A stretch of 64,000 nt of DNA from Certhia americana (taxonomy: Eukaryota; Chordata; Aves; Passeriformes; Certhiidae). The notes beneath the pieces were generated by a model. That model had not been told where the DNA came from, did not search any database, and saw only the letters and a list, made by a program, of their open reading frames with translations. The position numbers and the translations under genes are program-made. This document shows, piece after piece, positions 33,701 through 45,700 of the stretch. Each line of letters begins with the position of its first letter. Position 1 is the first letter of the stretch. The stretch spans positions 24,872,086-24,936,085 of the forward strand of contig CM031864.1 in the NCBI GenBank assembly GCA_018697195.1. The letters run 5' to 3'.

Positions 33701-36700
33701 TAAGCATTTGGAGATAAAGGTCATGCCTCTACTTCTCTCTGAGACTCCTGCCCAGAGTAGAACAGGAGCTTCTGTACTTGGGATTAGCCAGGATTTGAGT
33801 GGTTTTAAGGAACCTGGATGAGGAAATGCTGACCTAAGCACCACCACATATTGTAAAAGTGCAGCCCTAGAAACAGTGAAATGCTATGAGTTGTGATTTA
33901 AGCTATATATATATTAATGGGAGATGGAAATGGCTTATATTAATGAATCAGCCCTGTAGTAAAACTAGCTTCCCTCATGAACCGTGCTTGCCAGCTTGGT
34001 GTAGTGAAAATAACAGGCTGGTGTAGTCCCCATAGGAATATTAAAACGACCTGTATCCACCAAGCCCAACAGGAGTGACTCCACCATCAGCATCAGGATA
34101 ATATCCCTGGGGTGAGGCCCATCCCTTGTGCTCCTGCAGCCCCAGCCCAGATGGTTGTAGAACCATGGGAAATTGGACTCTGTAACGCAATAGCAGGGAG
34201 CAGTGCTTGCACTCACCCTCTGGGATGGAGAGCAGATGATTACTGAAGAGTTAGGAAATAGCAAGCATGCAGCAGTACTTGCCCGCAGTGTTCTCCAGAT
34301 ACCAACAGTGTGTGTCCATGCACTGTCCTGTTTAGCATCCTTCCATGGATTTATTGTCTGCTAATTATTTTCAGGCTACCCTGGGAACTTCTAAATTCAT
34401 CCAGGGGCAGGAAATTCTGCAGTTTAATAACTTATGGAGAACCACGTCCTCCTACCTTGTTTTGTTTTTTAACTTGCTGGCTGCTAACATTGTTCACATC
34501 TAGTTCTGGTGTTGCAGGAGACTCATCAGTTAATCAGTAAGCACTCAACCCCTCTGTAGTTCTTGTATTTCACTATTCTGAGGAAATGGATAAAAGCAGG
34601 TGTTTGGTGGTGTGTATCTTACACTGAGCTCTATTCTTTCATTTGCTAAATGAATGAAAAATTGTATTAACTCCATAAATTTGTATGTCTTTATTTTTGG
34701 TTTTTTCTTCTTTCTTGTTGCTCAGATTCAAAGCTGGGTCCAGCAGAAGTCTGGACATCCAGACAGGCTCTACAGGACTTATATCAAAAAATGCTAGTGA
34801 CTGATTTGGAATATGCTTTAGATAAAAAAGTGGAGCAGGACCTGTAAGTACCTCATTGAATTTGTATATGTATGTAATCTGGGCTGGGGAGCAGGAAACC
34901 TTGAGACTTGCAGAAAAGCAATTGTATCCTGTGGAATGGTTGTCTTATTTCCTTTAAAATGAGAGCTGTTCTTGGGTGAAGCATGAGAGTGCACTGCAGA
35001 GCTGATAAAGAGCATTCAGTAGGTTAGTGTTTTACCTCTGGCAATTCAGAAGCAGCCATGTCATGCAGGAGTGGATTTTGGAGAGCCAGATGGAAGTGGA
35101 GGAGCTAAGGAGTGCCAGTCTGCTCTGCTGTCAGGGAAGGGCTGAAGTCTGCATTTTCTGGAAAGTAGGAAATTTGCCTGATGTAATCACCTGGAGCTTT
35201 GAGCAAGGTCTAACAGGAGCTGAGTAGCTGCTGAAGAGCTGCATTTTAAGCCCTGTGAGGTAGAGCTGGGCAGAAGGAAGAATAATCAGGAGAGAACTTA
35301 ATGGGTTGCTCATGACACCTTACAGAGGAAGATCCAGCTGGTTTTTCTCCATGCCCTGAATCTATTCCCTGTTACTTAAGGTGCAGACATGGGTTGCAGT
35401 AAGTTCAGGTAACAGAAGCATGTGGTTCTTTCAGCAGTGAGGGAAGCTGCCTGAGTAGGCTGGCTGAGTTCTCCTCTCCTCCATGCTTCCACTTACTGGA
35501 TGATTTTTAACCCTCATTTCTGTACCCCACATCTTGTTTTAGTTAGGGACTTCTATGGTGCCTAAAATAGAACAATTGCAAGTAAATATTAATGATGTTA
35601 GCGTTAGCCATATATATATATATCTCAGGATCTGTTTCCTTAGATATGGGAGGTTATGAAAGGTGGTTATTCCATATTTAACATTTGTTCTCATCTGAAT
35701 GTTGCCTGAATTTGAATATTCTTCATGTCTCATGCTATGTAATTAAACAGTTCTTTCTTGTTGCTTATGCCATCTGCATAAGACACTTCCAAAGTAAAAA
35801 GTTAAATGCTTTTTTTATTTTCAGTTGGAATCATGCCTTTAAAAATCAGATCACAACACTCCAGGGTCAGGCGAAAAACAGAGCAAATCCGAATCGGAGC
35901 GAAGTTCAGGCGAACCTTTCTCTGTTTTTAGAGGCAGCTAGTGGCTTCTACACACAGGTGAGTTGCACAAAGTAGAGGATGAGTGGAGGATCAATTTTAG
36001 GTGGGTAAAATCTATTCTTTGCCCTTAGCTTAGGACACTGCTGCTGTATTGGATTGAGCAGTGCATTTTGCTAACCATGGTGCTTTCACCAGGAGATGTC
36101 TGCAGAGCTGGTCATGGACTTCCTTTTGATCAGTCTTGATCTGAAATGTCTATGCATCTGGTAGTTGTTATGGTGCAATTTAGGTTCCTTTCTTATGGAA
36201 TCTGTTTTAAAGCCTAAGCCCCACTTGGGTAAGGTCAAAGGTCCATTTCTTACTGTGCTCTGCTGTGACTGCTCAGAGCAATCATAAAGCAGCAGGAAAG
36301 GGTAGAATTAGACTTCTTTGTCTCACTTTGCACCTGTTGCCTTGAACTACTGCCTATATGAATCCTCTTAACTATTAGAAGGTATAGCCTTCATTGGCTC
36401 TCCAGTCCCTCTTGAAGCCATTTACTCTGTCTCTGCAGTGACATGTGGTGAGGAATTCTGTCTTTTAATTGTAATGTCTTAAAGAAATGGCAACACAAAA
36501 AACATTAAGCCCAGCAGATTAGTTAGATTATGATTTCATTGTACTCTTAGTTCTTTTTTCTCATTCCTATGTATGTGTTTGTGGGCCATTGCCTTCATTC
36601 CTTTTCATTCACTGTATAGTGAAGGATAAGCAAGGATGATCAGTTTGTTCTAGGATTAAGTTACTCAGGAACAGAAATATGTGCAGAAAATGCAGATGCA

Positions 36701-39700
36701 CAGGATGTGTGCAATGGCCTAATGTTTTGTTCTTTGGCCCTTGTGACTCCTAACACTGATGATGAGCATTGGGGTGTAAGTCTCTATTTCCGAGAACAAT
36801 TAGTTCTCTTCTAGAACTTTTCTTCTCCTAAAACAAAACTGTATTGTTGAGTGCTCTTGGGCTAAGAACTTTTTGCAAAGTTTCCGGTTAATTGCCAAAG
36901 GAGTGTGATTCCTATTCATATACTTATTTCTTCTTGACATATTTTTGCCTACACTCTTTTCTATGTTAGAGTTCATTAGATTTCAGCTTTAAATTATGGG
37001 GAATAAGAGTCAGTGTATGGTAATGGCCTTAGTAAAGATAACTTTTTTCCCTTTTTTCCCCTTATTTGATGTCTGCTTCAACAACATTGTGGTTGCTGAA
37101 TCCTCTCTCATTGTTCAGAGTAAACTTTTTCAGGGCTAATTTACACTGTCTTCAGCTTACAGCACTCACAGTAGGTAATTCATACTGTACCATTTCCTAG
37201 TTGGATTCCAGACATCTGCAGTGCCAATCCTAGGGTACCCTTGTGGCTACCCTTTTTTGTCCTTTGGCATTGTTTTTGTGAAAAGCTGCTTGTTGGGAGC
37301 AGCCAGTTTACAGTCTGTCGTGGTTGCCAAGGGTGTTCTGTCATCTACACTGTTTGTCTTGCAAAAGCCTTGTTCTTTCCTGAGGAAAATCAGGGAATTT
37401 TACTCTGAGTTTGACTCTGCAGACTGGGTCATCGGAGATTTCTCTGTTTGCTGTGATGTTTATCACATTTTCAGTCTAAAGCCTTGGCTCAGCCAAGGTA
37501 CCTGTTCTCCAACTGTGAGGCCACTTCAAGTGACATCTTTGAACAAGGGCATGAATGTTCTTAATTTGGCATCTCTGAAGATGTTGACTCAAGTTCCTCT
37601 CTTTTATCCATCTTTCATCTATGAAATCTCTCTTGTTTGGGGACTTTTATTTACTGTATAAAGAAAGACCCAGAGGGGAGTGAGGTGTAACACAAACCTC
37701 TTTCTGCAGCAAGCAAAAGCATTGTCACATCTTGCTGACAAAGTGTGTGTTTCTGTCAGCCATGGGCTTTCTCCGTGCCTTTATCTGGAAGTGCAACCCT
37801 CCTGTAGGTCTGTTTTATTTGGAGACTGAGCATGTTCCCAGCTGGGAGAAAGTCTGTCACTTCTTACCTGCATTTTTTACCCTAGAACTCAGTCCAACAA
37901 ACACACCTCACTCTCTGGTTGTCATTACTGTGCAGAGGATTTTATGGAGTCTGTTCAGAAAAACTTCAAAAGCACTAATTAGAGTGGCAGAGTTGAGGTT
38001 TTCTTTCAGTCAGCTTTTGAAATATTTGATCAAGTAGCTGATGCCTTGTTCCTTGAAAGAGTCTCAGTGTTGGCTTAGCACAAATATTTACTGACACCTC
38101 ACTCCCTGAACTGTTAGTATTGCCTTACATTGCTTACAAACTTGATTATGTTCCAGCTTCTTTCTAAAGTTTCAGTTGGGATACTGCAATTTCTTATGTT
38201 GGAACAAGCTGCTTTGGAGGGTGAGGGATGTTCCTTTCTATTATTTTCAGGGAACAGTGTTACTTCATCAAAGTCTAAACAACACAGTGTTCCTCTTGAG
38301 TGTCCTACTGAAAAAAAAAAAAAAAAGAACAAAGAGAAAACGAAAGCATAACCATAAGCCCCAACAATATCTGTAGACCTCCCATAGTCAGTCTCCACTG
38401 ATAAATCCTTTGTGATTTAAGGATCATGAGGATTGAGTTGCTTACTAGTTTGGGATGCAGACCTTTTTCTTACTGGGCAGATGAACACAGTGGAACTCAA
38501 TGAATGCCATATGGAAGAATGTATTTTAAAGTCCCACCTTCAGTAACTTGAGCTTGCTCACCTCAAGTATGTTTGGTTCATCCGTGGTGAGCACACCTCC
38601 GAGTGGTGTTTTGTTAGTTTTGTGACTTGTTTTGATACCTTTCCAATGCCCATCTTGAGCTGCTACTGACCCAGCGCCATTTTTGCAGTTACTACAGGAA
38701 TTGTGCACAGTTTTTAATGTAGACCTGCCCTGCCGTGTGAAGTCTTCCCAGCTGGGGATCATTAGCAATAAACAGACGCACACCAGCGCCATTGTGAAGC
38801 CACAGTCCAGCTCCTGCTCCTACATCTGCCAGCACTGCCTTGTCCACCTGGGAGATATTGGTGAGTTTCAAAAGGAAGGGGCTGGGATGTGGAGTTCTGT
38901 CTGTGTTTAGCTTCTAGAGAGGGGTCTGCATGTACTGTGGCAACTGCTGGAGCAAGTGTGCTCCATTTCAGTAGCTAGTTGCTGATTGTGCCTGTGGTGG
39001 TTGCTGCAGGGGGAAAGATCTGCCAAGAAACTCCCTTCAGACTTAATCTAGTGTGTGTTACACATTAAAACATTGAGGCACTTAATCACTGGCTTTCTAG
39101 TGATCTGCTAGAGTCTGTCCCTAGCATTCTAATCATGTTCTAGCTGGTAGGCATAGGGAAGTGCTGAAATTGGTAACTTAAAAAAAGCTTGTTGCAGCAG
39201 GCTAGCACACTTCTCCATTCCAGAAAGCTAACATCTTATGTACAAGGGCACCAGGTTGAAATCCAGTCTTTCATAAATGGGGTTTCTTTTTACATTAAGT
39301 TCAACAGGTTTATTTCTTTCTTGATTTGAGTAAAACTTTGTGGTGTACAAAGTTCTCTTTTCACAGGAATCTGGAGTTGCTTTTCGAACAGCCTAAAAAT
39401 AGATCTAGTTGGTGATCATGCAAAGAGGGGTGAAAAATATTTTTAGCTCTCTGTATGTGGTGTTCTTGGCACTGTTGTCCATAAGACAGTTTTAGGTCTG
39501 AGGCAAAACAGCCACCTCAGAATTGAATGTGTCAAAATTTGATGCTGTTTGGTGTAATTGCACATTCTTTTGATGCTTATTTCTGAAATACTAGTGAAAT
39601 GCTCCTCAGGTAAGTTGCATTTTATGGAGTAAATGCAGGGGAGTGAAATTTGGTGCCTCAACTTGAGTTTTTTTGCTGTTTTCTTAGCTCGCTATAGGAA

Positions 39701-42700
39701 TCAGACCAGCCAGGCAGAGTCTTACTATAGACATGCAGCTCAGCTTGTCCCCTCTAATGGTGAGTCTGGGATACCTTTTCCATTCATAATTCCAAAGGAA
39801 GGTTTGGGGTATTGTTTTCTTCTGTGGCAGTTCAAAACCTGAGCTTTTATATAAATATCCCACTCCAAATTCTCCACACAGCCATACAATAAAGCCTCAC
39901 GTGCCAGTAAATCATGTAGATAATTGTTCTTTGCCTGTTCTGTGTTGCTTCCTTTTTGTGCAGATTTAGAAACAAGGAAGGTAATACACAGCTTTACTCC
40001 AAGGCTTCACTGCTGCTTATTCTGTTTCATTCATACATTATAAGGTACAATTAATAACAACGTTCTTTACACCAGCATTGGTTTTTTTCTTTTATTGTTT
40101 ATTCCCATGCCAGTTTATAAGGTTTAGTAGCTAAAATTGGATTTTTCAAGTTGCTGATGGGAGTTAATGAGTTCTTTAGTTCAGAGATCTAGCTTTTTAG
40201 CTATTGTCTTCCCGTGGCCCAAAATGTAGGAATGGTGATAGAATGATAGGTCACTTTTGAGCTGGGCTGCTGAAACTAGTAATTCAATTTTTTAACCAGT
40301 TGCATTCTATCTGGACAAAAAAACCCTCAACCCCCTGAAACAAACAAACAAAATCAAGCAGAGACCCCATTACTCAATCCTTTTCCATCCAAAGTTAAAG
40401 AAAAAAAAAGGCAACAAAACAAACAAACAACCCACAACCGAACAAAACCCCAAAAAAACCTCCAAATAAAAAACTAAACAAAAAACCCACAAGCAAACAA
40501 GACAAAACAAAAAAAAACCCACAAAAAGCCCCAAACAGCTGATGCACCACAAATTTAGAAGCTTTAGAAGCTTTTTTACTTAAGTTGTACAGATCTGAGG
40601 CTGGGGTGGAAGGGTCAGCAGATGGATCTGAGCCTTGTTTGTTGAAGAACTGAGGGCTTTATGATCCCTTTCCAAGTGACCACACATGCTCTGAAATCCA
40701 GCATGTTTTCCCCCAGGACAACTTGTTGGACAACTTGTCTTTTTCTCCCTTAGGTCAGCCTTATAATCAGTTGGCTATCCTAGCTTCCTCCAAAGGAGAC
40801 CACTTGACCACAATTTTCTACTACTGCAGAAGCATTGCTGTGAAGTTTCCTTTCCCAGCTGCCTCCACTAACCTACAAAAAGCACTTTCTAAAGCACTGG
40901 AAAGGTGAGACTAAGAGTAAATGATTGCCACTCAGATAAGTTGGAAGATACTTCTTCTAAAAGTACTTGCAAGAAGTTACTCGTATTTGGCAGTGGAAAG
41001 AGAAATCCCTCAACCCTTGTCCAGTCAGAGCATCCTTGCACGTGTATGGAACAAAGAATAGTTTGTGATGGCTCCTGACTGTGATTAGTGAACACAGGAA
41101 ATAAGCATATTGTGCCAACATGAAAAGTAGCTTCACATGGATGTTCCTCCCTCATTTTGGAGTAATTCTGTAGTGTTATGTGCAGCTGTGTGTAATTCCA
41201 AAAATTGAATTAGGTATTTCTATTCTAATTGCAGTCGTGATGAGGTGAAGACTCGATGGAGCGTGTCTGACTTCATCAAGGCATTTATTAAATTCCATGG
41301 CCATGTGTACCTGAGTAAGAGCTTGGAGAAGCTGAGCCCTCTTCGAGAAAAGCTGGAAGAACAGTTCAAGGTTAGTTCTAATAATGTATGAATTAGTATA
41401 TTGAGGAAAATATTTTTTAGCAGCTGGGTTCTGAAATTGCAGTCCAGTAACCATTCTTTCACATGATAAAATACAGGAAGCTGAAGTAGCTAGTTAGGGA
41501 AGGTTTACATTGCAGCTAACATTGGATAGTTCTGGTGACTTCTGCCAAGATTAGAGATTTTTCCCATTTGGCACATGGTCCATTGTTGGTGGAGATACAG
41601 GAGAAATTAGTGGACACTGTTGATTCTCTGCTCTTTAACCTGGATGATTCTTGGATACCTGTGAAAAGGACTTGATTCATCTGTGAAGTCTTGGCTTGGT
41701 GGCCTGAGAAATTTTGAAAGTTTTATTTTTTGGGTGGCTTTCATTCACTCCCAGTGGTTATTAAGGCTGCTTTTAATCTGCCTCAGAAAACTTGCCTCTC
41801 CTGTTAACAGTTTGCCCTTGAAAAGTGTTCCATACACCTTACTTTGTGCAGGTTATAACTATGCAGAACACGTTTTCCATGGAAAATACAGGAGTCCCAC
41901 TCATTGCATACCAAGCTCATTATGGTGGGCAATACAGTGAAGATCAAAACAAAGGAATTTTGCAAAGGTATTTATGCAAAGTAGTACAGCTTCAGAGAGA
42001 ACATAGTGTTAACCAGTAAATGCCTTTTGGAAACTGCTCTGCTTCAGTTTGCTAATTTGTGGAAAAGAAGCAGGGAGGATGGGTGTGTTCAGCAAGAGCA
42101 GCAGATGCTTTTCAAAACTAGGAAAGGGGAATGTGGTCTGAGCAATATAAAGAGATCCCCAATGTTCTTTACAGTGTCCTTTTATGGTTTTTTGTCTTGA
42201 ATTTTGCTGTTACAGCTAGGTTCATGATGTCCTTTAAATAAATTTTAAACCCCACACAACTTGCTGTGAATTAACTTTCAATGTGGGATGCTCCAACCCT
42301 GGCAATTTATGGTGTTTCAAAGTGAACTAATTGTATCTCTCTCTCCCTATGTGATGCTGACTGTTGAACAAATACTGCTTTTTCCACAGTGCTTATAATA
42401 AATGATTATGAACATTGCTCAGGCATGTGGCACAGTCTTCATTTTCTGGACTGATCCAGAGCATTAAAACAACTAATTGAGCCCTGCTTTGTTGCTTAGA
42501 TTACCTTTTTTTGTTTATATTATGCAATGAAGGCCTAATTTATCAGAGAGCAACTCTTCTGGGTTCAACATGTTGAATGTGGATGTGAAGTTGGCTGTAG
42601 GGTAGTGAATCAGTTTAACTTTGTGACTCATTTTAACTCTGAGGAGAGCAGTTGCAGGGTTGGGAGCATTCAGTCAGGCCCTGGGTGCCGCTGCTGGCAG

Positions 42701-45700
42701 CTCTACCAGTCTCAGTTGTCAGCTGTACAGTGCTTCCTTCATGCCCTAAATGAGAGAGTCAGGGTGAACATGGAGCTTAAACCTTTTCCTGATGCTTACT
42801 CTAGTTAATCCACCTGATTCCCTGATTGTTGTGTCTGAAGACACATTGGCTGAGATTTAGGATAGCTCCTTTTTTTCCCCACAAAAAGCCTTGGAAGTCT
42901 CTTTTCCTGTCCTGAGAAAGGTGTCTTTTCTAGCATAGTTACTGAAAGACGTTTGTAAATAGCTTTCACTATTTTAATCGGCTGAGGCATTCTGTGACCC
43001 GTGAAGTCTGTGTGGAATTAGTCTTTAATGCATAACCATGCAGTAGTTAAATTTTCCTGGGGTATTTTTTTTAAATTCCACTTTCTCCATGCTGGTTCTT
43101 TGAAAGGCAGACAAACCCAGTGGACCCACAGGCCTTTGCAGTGCTGTCAGTGCACATTCAAAGTTGCACTTGCTCTAGAAGAGAACCATATACAAAGGGG
43201 ATGTTGGTTTGTTGTGTGTCTGAGCTTGGTGTACAAGCAGAAACTGTGCTTAACAGTGGGTCCTCCTGGGAAGCCCAGTGCTGTGCTGGGAGGGATGACC
43301 TGAAAATAAAATCCAGAATGAATGTTGCCTTAAGGGCAGAAGCATTAGTCAAGCATGATGAGGAGCAACTACCAATCCTTTCAAGCATGTGTTTCGCCAT
43401 CTAAAAATACATATACCCCCTGTCTTTGTTGCAGAGGTTGTTGTTCCAGAAGGCCTTCAACTCTCAGCAGTTAGTCCATATTACTGTGATCAACTTGTTC
43501 CAACTGCACCACCTGCGAGACTTCAGCAACGAAACGGAGCAGCACAGCTACAGCCAGGATGAGCAGCTCTGCTGGACACAGCTCCTGGCTCTCTTCAGTA
43601 AGTGTGGGAGCTAATTGATTTTTGTAGTTCTCTTGATTTTAATGTGGAATCCATTAGTAATTTCCTGTCAGGATCTAGCTTAATGGCTCTGAGGTAAGTG
43701 CCGAGAATAGACATTAGGGAGAAAGTTGTGAGAGATGATGGTCACACAGGATCATTTATGTCAGCAGTGCTGACTTACACTGGGTTTCTGTGTCCGGACT
43801 TACTCTGTTTGAAGCTTTACAGAACTCTGCATCATTTTCCTGGTTCTGAAAGAACATTTTAACTTGGGTGCAAAACTGGATCTAGCTTGGCGGTGAGTAG
43901 TGCCCCTCTTGGGGGGCTGCTCCCCAGTTGGCTGCATACAGTTGGAGTTGCTTTGAATGGAACTGGTTCTGATTCAACAGGATTGAAGTTGAAGTTGAGT
44001 CAACCAGGACCTCAGATACTTCTTTGCCTTTGGTAATATCAGCCAGGAGATAAGTGAGAGTGCAGAGCATTTTAGACTCTAGCCACATAATGCTGATTTG
44101 CTTAACCTGATTGAGCCTGTTGTCAGCTTGGCCTTGTTTGTCAACATATACGTTTCTGAGTAGCTGGATTTCTCCAAATTCCAGCCTGGAGTTGATTCTG
44201 AAGGCACTATGGTCACACTGGTGTGGTTACTCTTTCTCAGCTTCTGTGCCTTAAAGGGTCTGGGCTGGGTGCCTGCCTGCAGAGCTCCAGTGCATTTGTG
44301 TGCCTGCTGGTTGAAGTGAATAAAGTGCAGGTAGGTAGTTGAGTTGATAATTTCTAATAAATAGGTGAGTGACTATTTTTGCACTGGGCTTGTCTCACCT
44401 GATTTTTGTAACTTAACAAAATGACTTGCCACAACGGTTGAAGAGATACAGATGTCAAGATTCTGCTGCATAGTAGAGAACTATTAAAAAGCCCTGTGTT
44501 GTTATCTGTTGGTGGACTGTAGCTAGGCTGCCTTGTTCTAAAGAACTAGCTCTTAGAATAGGGGTTTATGAAGTGGATATGTTTGATTAGGTTATTTGGT
44601 CAACTTTGAAGTGTCATTCCCACATGATGGAGTTTTTTTCTTTTGCTTTTTCCTCTTACTCTGTTTCTAGTGTCATTTCTTGGAGTTCTGTGCAAGTGTC
44701 CTTTACAAAACGACTACCAGGAGGACTCTGGGGCTGCATATCCTCTTCCAGCTGTGAAGGTTTCGATGGACTGGCTGAAACTTAGGCCCAGTGTTTTCCA
44801 GGAGGCAGTGGTTGATGAAAGACGGTAGTGAGTGTTAATCTTTCTCCTGTTACATTTTGTTGCACGAAGATCCTAATTACTGTTGATCCACAAATTAGTC
44901 ATGGGAAAAGTGATCAGACAACTCATCATTACAGAAAACAAAATGATAGAAAGTGTATGTGCTAAAGCAAAACGTGAGACTTGTTGGTAACATTTAATTG
45001 TCTTTAGGTTTGATTGTAAGTTTTTTGCAGTCAGGGGGATCTATTTTATAATGTCCTGTTTGAGCATAAATACTGAGTGTTCCTGTAGTCTTACCTAGTA
45101 TAATGATTTCTAAGATTACTGGGGGAAGTGGAAGGAGAATACTTGCCTTAATTTCGTGCAGTAAACCATCACTTGGGGCAATGCTTGGAATGTAGTCACC
45201 TAGGAATTAAATTCAATTTAGTAGAGGGGCTCTTTAAATGTCAGGGCAGCATTACTATTCTGGACTGTTGCTCCAATTTTTCACTTTTGCCACTAATCTA
45301 ATAAATTAAGGCTTAACTTGCTCAAAACCCACCAATTTTTTTACATAGTCTGTTAATTTTTCACGAGTTATCGTGATTCAATAAAGTGTTTTTGTAAGGT
45401 GATTCTTTGGATCAGAGTGACTGTTACTGATGCAGGTGGATGAGTATTGTTCCTAAGATGGGCACTCCAAGGAAAGCAGTGTGATGCATGAGGAACAGGG
45501 ATGCCTAAAACTTTGGTTTGCTAAATAAAAACAAAAAAACCCCATGGAATTTTGGGAGCTTAAACAACAGAATTCCTAAAGGCAAGATTAAGGAAAGGAG
45601 TTCAGATATGGTTTTGAGATGGTGATAAGTGTTGCCATTTGCACATCCTAAAGGAAGACTTATACCTGTATTTTAATAGGCAAGATACCTACTTGATGTC

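Noticed and set aside
37221..37661. 146-codon open frame in SMG7 intron 4
   Set aside because: Longest frame in that intron but with no recognisable domain, no splice support and atypical composition; likely chance.
40370..40552. Hydrophobic minus-strand frame (Leu/Phe/Val-rich) resembling a membrane segment
   Set aside because: It is the translation of the degenerate CAAA/TTTG low-complexity tract.
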